From contig OX638370.1 in assembly GCA_951812925.1 (NCBI GenBank), positions 37,513,948-37,577,947 of the forward strand: a DNA stretch of 64,000 nt, read 5' to 3'. This document shows, piece by piece, positions 36,960-48,300 of this stretch (its first letter is position 1; each line of letters starts with the position of its first letter). The stretch comes from Calliopum simillimum. Lineage: Eukaryota; Arthropoda; Insecta; Diptera; Lauxaniidae. The notes below the pieces were generated by a model. It made no database searches and had not been told where the DNA came from. It saw only the letters and a list, made by a program, of their open reading frames with translations. Position numbers and translations under genes: made by a program.

Positions 36960-37842
36960 AGCCCCTTGGAAATTGCCCTCTCTTTACTTGGACATACCAT
37001 AGCGAAGCATTTTACCAAATCTTATAACAAATTTTATTTTTGTAGGGCATGGCACTGCCCATTTTGCCAATTGAAAATTATTTCTCCAAATGCCCTTTGC
37101 ATATGTACCAGATTTTGTCTATCTACGTCAAGCAGTTTCTGAGATATGATGAATCAGCATTCAGAGGGGCGTGGCACCGCCCACTTTTCTAGTGAGAACT
37201 ATTTGTTCTAATTGTCTTAGCATATGTATCCAAATAAACCTAAGTGCGCCAAATATTGTTAGAGAAATTATGAACTTATTTTTTTGAGGGCGAGGAACCG
37301 CCCATTTTTCCGGTGAACATTATTTGTCCTGATGATTTTTACATATTTACCAAATCTCATTTATCTGCGTCAAATAGTTTCGGTGATATGATAAGTTAAT
37401 TTTTTGGGGGTGTGGCATCGCCCACTTTTTTAAGATAAAACTTAGCCTTTTTGTACTAACACAATGTAACAACTTCTTTAAAAACGGTTAGTTAGTTTCC
37501 GAGTCAATAAGGGACAAATACACAAGCAAACAAAATATAGTTTTTATAAAGTAGATTTTCGTTTATTTCGCATAACTTCAAAATTATAAAAGATACCTCA
37601 GAATTTTTAACATTTTTGAAATCATTGGGGTCAAGTTATTGGAAATTGATACCCATTTTGAAAAAAATTCCGACCACGCCCCAACATTGTATGGGAGGTA
37701 GGCGTGTATGTCGGCGGATTTTGTGCATATTCACAGATTTTTATTATTTTAATGTAAAAAACATTTGTAGAAAATTTTAATAGCCTAGCTCCATTATTAC
37801 TATATGTGACCGCCGTTCCATACGAACCCTCCCATTGTGCGG
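36960..37842. repeat. Dispersed 'GGGCGTGGCACCGCCC' modules
   Basis: Four ~125-bp units centred on (T/G)GGC.TGGCA(C/T)(T/C)GCCCA at 37030, 37160, 37290 and 37410. Each is followed by 'accaaat...gtcaa.tagtttc.g(a/t)gatatgat'. Similar in plan, not in sequence, to the GTGCCACGCCC repeat. Element D entered its right end. Confidence 0.7.
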
Positions 37843-37847
37843 CGGCG

Positions 37848-38897
37848 CACACAGGTGCCAATCGAAGTAAAAGCTGGCCAAAATTGTTATTCTGCAGGTA
37901 AACTTTTGAAAATCAGTTTTTAGGCACTAGGGATAGTGCGTGCAACTTTTGAGTAAAAATAAGTTGAGTTCGGACAAGGGGGCGTGGCATCTCCCATATA
38001 AGCAAAAGTTTAAAAGTGCTATACTGAAAGCGTTTTTTGAGATAGTCCAACCGAATTTCACTGAAACACTAAAGATGATAAAAGCAAGCTCTCAACAAAA
38101 AGTGGGTGAAATCGGGCAAGGGGGCGTGGCACCTCCCATATTAGCAAAAGTTTCAAAATGCTATACTAAAAGCGTTTTTTAATATATGCCGTCTAAATTT
38201 CACTCAGATACTAAGAATATTAAATACAAGCTTTGAGCAAAAAGTAGGCAATCTCAGACAGGAGGGCGTGGCACCTCCCATATAAGCAAGTTTAGAAATG
38301 CTATACTAAAAGCGTTTTTTGAGGTAAGCCGTCCAAATTTCACTGAGATACTAAGGATATTAAATGAAAACTTTGAGCAAAAGCTAGGCGAACTAAGAAC
38401 TAAGCAAAAAGTAGCACCCAATTTTTTCACCAATTATAGAAAAATCATTTGACAAAAAGACCCCGTTGTCGCCAGAGTGGAACCTGGTGGAACTTTTTTT
38501 GTAGCTCTATGACTCTCCAATTTATATCTCTCGCAGCTAACCTTGCATCATGTATTCAAAAAACCACTAATATTTCCTAATTTAGTATCGATTATCATTA
38601 TTTACGTACCGCGGGGGTGTCCTCCTTACTATCCAATGACGTTTTTAACATTCTTTTGTTTTGGAAACTAATAACAACGCATACAATATTACTCTTGCAA
38701 AGAAGAAAAAAAAATCTGTGCTAGGAACTACGACTTTGCGTTAAGGTACAAGAGAGCCAACTTGATATTACGTAATATTTCAAACGCCAAATCATGCGCT
38801 GGTGTTCTCTTTACAAAGCTTGGCTGAAAAAATAATCAAAATCGCAAGTCGATTTCACGATTTTTGGCCAGCTTTTACTTCGATTGGCACCTGTGTG
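37848..38897. mobile_element. Transib-type non-autonomous element D
   Basis: The terminal inverted repeats match perfectly over ~36 bp, starting CACACAGGTGCCAATCGAAG. The 5-bp GC-rich target duplication CGGCG lies at 37843-37847 and 38898-38902. The CAC...GTG ends and duplication size fit Transib. No transposase is present; part of the interior is dispersed-repeat modules. The intact termini suggest this is the youngest of the four. Confidence 0.75.
37925..38400 (-). repeat. Dispersed 'GTGCCACGCCC' repeat modules, copy 8, inside a Transib-type element
   Basis: Three or four minus-strand modules with GGGCGTGGCACCTCCCATAT lie within the element at 37848-38897. Both repeat ends are missing, so this is either a decayed nested insertion or an array that became part of the element. 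Confidence 0.7.
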
Positions 38898-38902
38898 CGG
38901 CG

Positions 38903-39699
38903 GGGAATAACACTTAATGAATTAAAAAAACAAAATTAATGCTTATTAATCGTAATGAAATATCGCTCAAACAATATGAAATAAGTTCCATATAAAAACG
39001 AAATAAATCCCAAAATTGAGTCTGTAAATGTTAAAAGGACGAAAGTCATGAATTTTGACATGTTGGTTTTTTTTTTTTTGCAAATTCCTAATGCTAGAAA
39101 ATAGCTCTATCGTCTTGTGTTATAATAGAGCCAGAACAAATTTTCCCTTGTCTGTACAGCGTCTTGAAATATCGGTTTTTTTTTGCTAAAAGAACGGAAG
39201 TCATGACTATTTAACTTCATGAAATTTTAACAAATAACAAACTTCATACTGCAAACAGGTAACTGGCAATTTTTTTAACAAAGCTATAGTGTAATATTGA
39301 AGAAAATGACCTCCAAGAATTTATTAAAAGTTTTCGAAAATGGCGGAGATATAGGAAATTGAATTTTGAAGGATATTTTTGTTTGAGAAGCTATAACTTT
39401 AGTTCTATTTATCCAATTTTAAAGTTTATGGTCTCAAACCATTTGCTTTACAGTAAATTAAATTTAGTTAAGCCAAAAGTTTACAAAAAAAAAAAAAAAA
39501 AATGTTTTCCCAAATCTTACACTTCAAAAAATTTTTTAGATTATATTTTTGGAAATAATTCATTTTTATTTTTTGTTCAAAAAGCAGCTTTAAGTGTGAT
39601 CTATAATTCCTCTACGAAAGTGATTGCAACTGTGATTCTGATTCCATAATGATTTTATTTCCAGACCCTCTTGAATGGGAAGAATTTCTATAAATCTGT
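38903..39699. other. AT-rich spacer between Transib-type elements D and A
   Basis: No gene; poly(T) and poly(A) tracts. Confidence 0.5.
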
Positions 39700-39704
39700 C
39701 GTCG

Positions 39705-40592
39705 CACAGTGCTGTCACTCCATACAACGGAACGGCATTTCCACAGTTTTGGTTCGATTTCAATGAGATTTACCATACTGATACATTTTTTTACGTTGTT
39801 TTCAGAAATGCAATTAATTTTCAAATGCAATGAATAGAAAAAGAGATATTCAAATAAATAAAACTTCGAATGTTAACTGGAAAAAATGTTTGCGCATGCT
39901 TTTAGGCTGTAAAAAACCATATAAAATTTTAATAGTTCAATGTGTTTTTGACATATAAAAGTATGCTGTAAAAAAAAATCAAATTTAAAAAAATTCAAAA
40001 GCATTTGAAAAAAATTTTGTGGTGTAAATTTTATAAAATCATTGATTTTTACGTAGATACGGGATATTCAGATAAATATTTAAAGTAAACGGGGAAAAAC
40101 GGGGTTGTGAATTTTTCCTATCTTAAAATATGGAATCTGTACTATTTGTACGTTTAAGAACAATGCCCGCAAGTCCCGTCTTTTTTTTTCCTGCTCTAAA
40201 GAAAATTAGCATTTTCCGGTTTTCAATAATTGAAAAATTTTTTTTATATCTTTTAAAATAACTTTAATTTGGCTAATCAAATTGGCATACAAAAAATATT
40301 AAAAATAAATGAGTATGTAGGCTTTCGTATGCATTTTTTTTTAACAATTGCTTTTGAGGTTTAGGAGCAGCAATTATTTTTAAAAAGTTCTGCGATTAGA
40401 AAATTTTCTTAAATGTTTTTTTTTTCGAAAAAAAGTTCGACTTTAAAAAGCTGTAACACTTACAAATCACACTAGTTTTCAAAAATTTTCAGGGGATTTC
40501 TTAATTGGACTATTTGCTTTAGAATGGCATAAAAAAAATTTTAAATTTGAACAAAAAATTTTTACGCAAATGCCTTCTATCGCAGCACTGTG
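39705..40592. mobile_element. Transib-type non-autonomous element A
   Basis: The ends are CACAGTGCTG and CAGCACTGTG, with GGCATTT shared a little further in. The 5-bp duplication CGTCG lies at 39700-39704 and 40593-40597. The 888-bp interior is AT-rich and non-coding. CACAGTG is also the heptamer of V(D)J recombination signals, a likeness known for Transib ends. Confidence 0.72.
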
Positions 40593-40597
40593 CGTCG

Positions 40598-41649
40598 CAC
40601 AGTGCGAAATTTGAGAAGTTTAGCGGAACTTTATTCAATTATTGGAATACATAAAATGCGTAAGATTATTCATTATTTCAGTAGCTTAATATCCCACCTC
40701 AAAAACCTCATACTCAGTTTGGTGAAAAACCCTGCCAAACAACTGCAAAATGCACCTAAAACTTGCATTACTAATTCAATCATACTTTTTGCTTATTAAA
40801 AGCTTTTCGATTTGTTAAAGTTAATAGAGTGGTACATTCAAACGGTAAGTCAGTAGGCCGCGAAATTTTTATAATTTTTTTTTTAATAAAATTTTCACTT
40901 GTTGGCATTCAAATAATTGCAAAATCTTTTCTTACTCGTATGTGATTTGTTTGTGAAAATTGTGCTTTTTAAGAAGTTCATAAGATTAACATTTTCAACT
41001 TCATTGGATACTTTAAAAGGTGTTACCACAAATTGCCATTTTGAAACGTACAAAATTTGAAAGGTAGGTTTATCCTCTACTAGAAACACAAAACATCTTT
41101 TGCGATATTTTGCGATCTTCTTTTTAACTAAACCTTTTCCAGAATGTCTTTGGAAATTTCATATAACACCGAAATTTCATGAAAAACCGACATCGGACGC
41201 CATCGTTGGTTTTGTTTTGGAAAAAATAGGCTCACCAACACTAACATCTGACACTCTCCATAGTTTAAAGGTAACTATTCGTGCGCTAGTTCATAATATA
41301 CTAAAAAGTAGGGGGAATCCTCTCGAAATTCAGAAGCATTTCTGAATAAAAATGCAAGAAATAGCAAATACCCCTTGTCTTACCCCCTTCATTTTTTATG
41401 GTGTTTTGATAAGAAAATATTTTTGTCTATCAAGTTTCATAGCGATATCTGGTATGGGAGCAGAAATACAACGTTTTAAGCATTTTCATATATGGGGGGT
41501 ATAATAACCCCTTGTCTGATCCCCCTTAATTTTTGCATAGTGTTTTACCAATTAAATATTTATCTAAGTATTAAGTTTCATAACTATAACTGCTATATGT
41601 GCTGAGATATGAATTAAGTTCCGCTAGACTCTGAAAATTTCGCTCTGTG
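40598..41649. mobile_element. Transib-type non-autonomous element B
   Basis: The ends are CACAGTGCGAAATTT on the left and AAATTTCGCTCTGTG on the right, with AGCGGAACTT also matching inside (~35-bp inverted repeat with mismatches). CGTCG flanks both sides (40593-40597, shared with element A, and 41650-41654). The interior holds two ~140-bp modules with CCCCTTGTCTTACCCCC and CCCCTTGTCTGATCCCCC. Confidence 0.75.
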
Positions 41650-41654
41650 CGTCG

Positions 41655-42111
41655 GTTGAATTTTGTTCCCTCTGATGATATTGTTTCTAATGATTTGCTC
41701 TTGATTTTTACAGTTTTGAAAAATATAATATAAGTTTCTTAATTCTTACTCATATGCTGACCATGTCTTCTAGTTGAATTTTTGCAGTAAAGGTTCCTTT
41801 AAATGAAACATGATAGTCCAAGTAGTTTTACTATATTTTTATCTTGATTTTGTTCGATGTGGGCGTTTAAAAAAAATTTTTCGTTTTGTTATTGTGCTTT
41901 TTTATTTTTATATTGTACAATTGGCTTTTTACATAAATTTTCATTTTACATCACATGCCATAAGTTATATTTGAATACACGTGTTTATGTTTGTGAAGCA
42001 TTCAAATAGGAACATATACATATTTATGATATAATATTTTAGAACTCATTTTGCTTTCTTGACATTGCTCACCAATCATATTTTGTTTCTTTCTTAATTT
42101 TATATTTGCAG
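41655..42111. other. Intron end just before the Acsl start-codon exon
   Basis: Unique sequence between element B and the exon, ending in a good polypyrimidine tract and acceptor. Confidence 0.6.
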
Positions 42112-42316
42112 AAACTATAACTTAAAACAGTTTAACATCAACAGGAAGAAAAATCGTCATTAGTCATCTTACTCGTTTGTTGAAATTTACTGGAAAATCT
42201 ACAACATATAAGGGAGTCTTCTATAGTGTATTAAAACAAATCCAATAACTCTATTTAGTTCATATTTTGTGAAGGCAAAAGTACAGCTTAAAGATGTTTA
42301 TCGAAGATGATGCACA
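42112..42316 (+). other. Acsl: Acsl exon with 5' UTR and start codon
   Basis: A pyrimidine-rich tract ending TATATTTGCAG precedes position 42112, and the donor GTAAGT follows 42316. The exon carries 182 nt of 5' UTR, then ATG at 42294 and codons for MFIEDDA plus two bases of Q8. Joined to 52473 it reads DDAQMESFWVQ without a break, which is why I accept it. An acceptor at its 5' end means at least one more upstream non-coding exon exists. M9, at the start of the next exon, is an alternative start if another 5' exon is used. The exon sits between two Transib-type elements. Confidence 0.85.
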
Positions 42317-45277
42317 GTAAGTATTGCAATTTTGTCAAAATTTTGTATAAATACATTTTTTAATTTGGTTGTGGTTTTTTAATTATACAAAATTTTATTT
42401 ACATTTTCGACATTTTTCATGCATATTCCATTTGTTTTTTTATTATTGTTAAAAATTTTCTTTTTTGTTGTCAAAATTTGATTTTTTTAAGTTTATTTTT
42501 GTTTTTGTGCTATGTTTTGGCCTATACAATCTTGTTTTATATATCTATATTGTTTCTTTTTTTAAGTTTTAGATATAAGCAATTACATACTGCCTTTGCT
42601 TAAAAAAAAAAAAAAAAAAAAAAAAAAACAATAACTTAAAGAGTAGAATATCAGCTTCTTGAAATCTTTCTTCCAATCGATATAACTGTCGCACAGTCCC
42701 AAAGTGTGTTTTTTATATCAAAATTTTTTGCCCGCTTTGGGACACACTGTAGAAAGATTTCAATAATAAGGGTTTATAGGTAATTGAACAAGGAAAAAAA
42801 TAAGCCACCGGTTTTTGGAAAAAAATCGTTTCGACCTCTTTTCTGTGGGCTCAAAGTCGAAAAATTGAAAACCGAAAATTTTCAGAATTCTACCATTCGA
42901 AAACCAATCATCCGATTTTTATGATTTTTTTTTTAATGATTAGATATCTTGCCCTTTAAGGTTTTTAAAAACTTAATTTTTCAAAATTCTTTCGGCTTCG
43001 TCCGGTATAATAAAACCCTTAATAACTCGAGAATTATTGTTTCGATTTGAGTGATTTTTTTTTTTTTTTGTGGATAGGTATGTTGCCTAGTAAAGTCCTG
43101 TTATAAAATTTTTTCAAAAGTCTTTCGGCTACGTCCGGGAAGATAAAAATCCTAATAACTCGGGAAACACTGAACTGATTCGGGTGATTTTTTTGTTAAT
43201 GGTTAAATACGTTGCCCGGTAAGGTATTGTAAAATTTATTTTTCAAAATTCCTTCGGCTTCGTCCGGGATATTAAAAATCTTAATAACTCGAGAAACATT
43301 GAACCGATTTGGGTAAATTTTTTTTTGGTGGATACATATGTTTTCTAGTAAAGTTTTATAATGTATTTTTTTCAAAAATACTTTCTGCAACGTCTGGGAT
43401 AACAAAAACCTAAAAAAATTTTTATTAATTTTTTTTTATTATGCAAATATCGTATTCGGTTGAACCCTTTCCTTTATTCAAACCGTTGTCACCTCGATAC
43501 GTATCGAAAGTTAGGTAACGAGGTGCAATTTATTTTATTTTTTAATATCGCTGAAGTCACCGAAGGAATTTCCGAAAAGTGCATATGACATGGCCTTACT
43601 AAGAAATATATCTACCTATCAAAAAACAAAAATCATTCAAATCGGAACAATTGTTCCCGATTTATAAAAACTTTTCAATTTACCGGACGAAGCCGAAGGA
43701 ATTTTGAAAAAATAAATTTTACGAAACCTTGCCGGACAACGTAATTACACATTAGAAAAAAATCAACTAAATCCGTTCAATATTTTTTGAGTTATTAAGA
43801 TTTTTAATATCGCGGACGAAGCCGAAGGAATTTTGAAAAAATAAATTTTAGAATACCTTACCGGGCAACGTATTTAACCATTAACAAAAAAATCACCCGA
43901 ATTAGTTCAGTGTTTCCCGAGTTATTAGGATTTTTATCATCCTGGACGTAGCCGAAAGACTTTTGAAAAAATTTTATAACAGGACTTTACTAGGCAACAT
44001 ACCTATCCACAAAAAAAAAAAAAAAATCACTCAAATCGAAACAATAATTCTCTAGTTATTAAGGTTCTTATTTTGCCGGACGAAGCCGAAAGAATTTTGA
44101 AAACTTAAGTTTTTAAAAACCTTAAAAAGCAAGATATCTACCCATTAAAAAAAAAATCCATAAAAATCGGATGATTGGTTTTCGAATGGTAGAATTCTGA
44201 AAATTTTCGGTTTTCAATTTTTCGACTTTGAGCCCACAGAAAAGAGGTCGAAACGATTTTTTTTCCAAAAACCGGTGGCTTATTTATTTTTTGTTTAATT
44301 ACCTATAAACCCTCATCATTGAAATCTTTCTACAGTGCGTCCCCAAGCGGGCAAAAAATTTTGATATAAAAAACACACTTTGGGACCACTGTGTGTCGCC
44401 GAATAGTACTCTCAGATTGGGAGTTTTTTTTAGTAACACTGGAAAATAATTTTTTTTGGCAAGTTTTGGGGAATAAATTTTTCGAGTGGTCCATATACTA
44501 TTTTTTTAACAAAGTTAAGGCCATTTTAAGATAACATCAGTAAATTCAAATATTGTACTTTATATCAAAATAAGGACTACACTAAATTTCTGTTTTTGAA
44601 TTTAATAATCTAAAATGGCCATAATTTTGTAATCAAAAATAGTAGATGACCACTCGATAGCTCAGACAAATTTCGTGCGCCCTTTCTGTTGTTGTCGGCA
44701 GACAGTTGCCTGTGAGTAGTGATAATCAAAATAAGTCTTGGTCTTGAGTCTTGTTCTTGGTAATTTTGCGAGACCAAGACCATGACCAAGACGCTGATAT
44801 TTTTGCAAGACCAAGACCAAATCTGCTATGGTCTTGGTCTTGCTCTCGATAATCGTCAAGACCAAGACTGCTTTTCAGTCTTAGTAGTTTATATAAAATT
44901 ATATATGTATAAATCATCTCTCAATTTGTATTTTGGCATCTTAAAAACCCAACTGCTTTGGAAAATATGGTTTTGAAATTTTGAATACTCAATATCTCTG
45001 AAAATTTTTTCAAGACCAAGACCAAGACTTAATGAGCAAGACCAAGACTTAATGAGCAAGACCAAGACCAAATCAATTATGTCGGTCAGTCAGTTAAACC
45101 TTAGAACAAGGCTGGTCAGCAGCCCCGTGGAAGGTAAAATACTTTTTTTTTTCTCAAGAGGAAGGCATCTTACGAATAAAGTGTTCATGGCATAAAGTTC
45201 TTAGAATCGTTCAAGGAATACATGTGATTTTTTATTTTTCTGAAAATTTTTTTAAAAAGTTTCGTTAAAAATTTATC

Positions 45278-45309
<32 letters not shown>

Positions 45310-48300
45310 CGCGTGTTTTAACTTTGTGCCACCCATTAAAGTTATTTTAAAGCACTCAAATTTGGAGGGTATACGTATTATTTTTTTAGCAAAAATTTTT
45401 TTAGGGGGAGTTGCTAAGTAACTCGTTTCCACAGCACCAATTTTAATGACCATCCTCCGCAGCGCCAACTTTTGCGTTCAAACTAAATTGTCCGTACGAA
45501 TTGTGCAAAAGTTCATATGAAAGATCTATGAAAATGTATTTACTTCTAACCTTCAAATGGTCAATTTAGCGAATTTATCATGGAACTTTAAATTTGAAAT
45601 CAACACCAAAGCACGTTCTCGTACATCAATCTGCGAATTTTTCATTTTCATTACTTTTACTTATTAATGTGGCGTGATGTTTGGCATTGCGCACAATCAG
45701 GGTGACTAACAGTCGCCAGATATTAAATAAAATATAACATTTTTATTTATATATGAAAATAAAAGATATAAAATTACCCATTTGGAAAGCAAGATAAGCA
45801 TCAATTATAAAGTTATATGCTTTGGGTTCAAATCCCAATAAAACAAATTAATTCTAAATAAACTAAACGATTGATAAGTAAACTTATAAGAATATTTATT
45901 CATACTAATGATTAACGTTTTGAACGTTTTAACAGGCAACTATCGATTACTACGATATATTCAATGTTTTACCTACCAGGTAGGTTTTGATATTAATTAA
46001 AAAAGAATTAAAAAATAATTTAATAAAATTACATGGTAGGTATTTCCCATAATTAGGTATTCGTGCGAATGTAGATATTTAGTCTACTAACGCATAATTT
46101 CACGTTTTTCAATATTTATCGAAATAAAAACGACAAGAACATGTTAATTTAATGTTATTTCAGTTTTATTTTTCTACAACAAATCAGTAGAGCGTAACAA
46201 ATAAAATGAATTTTCATTTAACAATAACGACAAAAAAATATTAATAGAAATAGATTGATTGATGCAATCGTTTGAACACATTTAATGCATTTATTTTAAA
46301 TCGAATCATAAAAACGATTATAAAATCAGAAAAAATGGTTTTTTTAATAAATATTATCGATTTCCTCCTTTGTTAGAATTTAACATTATTAATATAGTAC
46401 ATGTTAGAATTTAACATTATTAATATAGTACAGTAAAAATGTCCTAAAATGTACAATGGATGACCTAGAAAAAATTTAGCACTGCAATTTTTTGGCTAAT
46501 TTGCCGCAACTTAAACCTTTTAGGACCACTGTAGATTCCTAAAACCAAGAAAGTGACCTCCCCGGCTCTACTTTTCAGTCGCCATCTAGAAATATTTTTT
46601 ATTCGATTTATCTTGTTTCCTTTTAGTCGTACAAAAAAAAAATTTTGCACAATAAAATTCACTCATGTGAAGTTGGCTCCGTGATTTTCGAAAACCGAAA
46701 ATTTTTTGAAAGTTCTGGGTCTGTTGGGAATAGTTCTGAAGTTCTTTTACAAAATTCGAAATAGTTCTGCGAAATTGGACCAAAAATCGGAGGTGTACCG
46801 TTTTTTGCTCAGCGGCATGTTTTTCACGTAAAGGAGTTCTGATAACAAAAAGTACAAATATTTCGGAAAAATGTTACTACGATTTTCTTTAGAACTCTTC
46901 GAACACTATCCAGGTCTGTAATCAAAACTTTTTTTTTGTTAGAAGCTTTTTATAAAAAATTTGTTTCTAAAAAAAAAAAAAAAAAAAAGTACTTATAAAG
47001 AACTCCAGAGCTCTTTCTTGTGAGCTCAGAAATTAAAATGAAAATCATGGCGCTGGGCAAAAAACAGTACACTTCTGTATTTTGGTCCAATTTTACAGAA
47101 TTTTGTGAAAGAACTCCAGAACTATTCCCAACGGACCCAGAACTTTCAAAAAATTTTCGGTTTTTCGAAAACCACGGAAAATAATAAACGGGAAACTCCA
47201 TGGAAAGCACAGACCGAAGCACCGGATAAGTCTCTCTATGTAAGATACTAACAAATTTGGTAATGGGACCGATGAAAAAAACAAAAAGTAAAAAAAAAAC
47301 CCTAATGTACAATCTAATAAGTACCTACTTAAATAAGTACATAGCATTTTACTTAAAATTGTTATTAACGTTTTTAAATATATGTACATACATTTATATT
47401 AACAAACACTTATGCTTGAGTGCTTAATCAATTATAAGCTAATTATTTGTACGTATGCTAATTAAATGTAATTACAAATAATAATTTTCATTACTTGTTA
47501 GTTAACGTGTAGTAATTTTATTTTTTCACCTCTTGTTTGTTGTTGTCAACTCTTTGTTTCTGTTGTTGTTGCGCCACCCAAAAATTTGATTATAGGTATG
47601 TTGTTAAGGTCAATTGCCGCTGTCGTATAATTTAATTGTATAATAGTAAAATATTGGTTTCTAGATTCATTCTCTTATCAAAAAACTTTTATTGATTTTG
47701 ATTACCAGACCAGTCTGTAGTATTTTATTATAGTAATGGATTTTTTTTTGTTAGTTTATTAATTACTGATAGCAGTTTTGCTGAAATTTGCACAAATTTG
47801 TAAAGATTAGACTTATTTGCAGAATCGTAGATATGGTTTACGACTCTTTAAATTGTTTTAAAATATTTGCAAATTTTATTTTTACTATCAAAAACTTTAT
47901 GAGTCACTTATTTTTAATCTTCATAATTAAATCTAACTCTAGCCATTGTTTAAAACCATATTTATGTAGACTGTGCGACAAAACGATGGTCGATTTTTCT
48001 GAATCCAATTCTCTGAATAGTACTGGATAGTGCTAGGCATTTAGTGTTTTCCACAAGGCATTTTGATGGTTTAGGTCAATTTTAAGCTTATACATACATA
48101 TAAGATCATACTTAAGATCATACATATAAACTTATTTACTTACCGAACTCACAAACCGTTGTATCGCTATTTTTTTTCCAATGGATATTATTTGTCCCGA
48201 TGCTCTTTGCATACATGTATACTAAATCTGTTATGAAATATGACGTATTTTGTTTTTAAAGATTTTTGAATTCAAATAATAGTCGAATTTTTCTATTTTT

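Larger units (their letters stand above)
44399..46372. other. Acsl intron: AT-rich DNA around the GACCAA stretch
   Basis: Nothing coding. Contains the GACCAA tract and a poly(A) tract listed separately. Confidence 0.5.

Noticed and set aside
44662..45071. Small ORFs with DQD and SWSWS repeats
   Set aside because: Frames through the GACCAA hexamer tract.
47970..47980. CTGTGCGAC as a Transib-type right end
   Set aside because: No partner end with the same flank.
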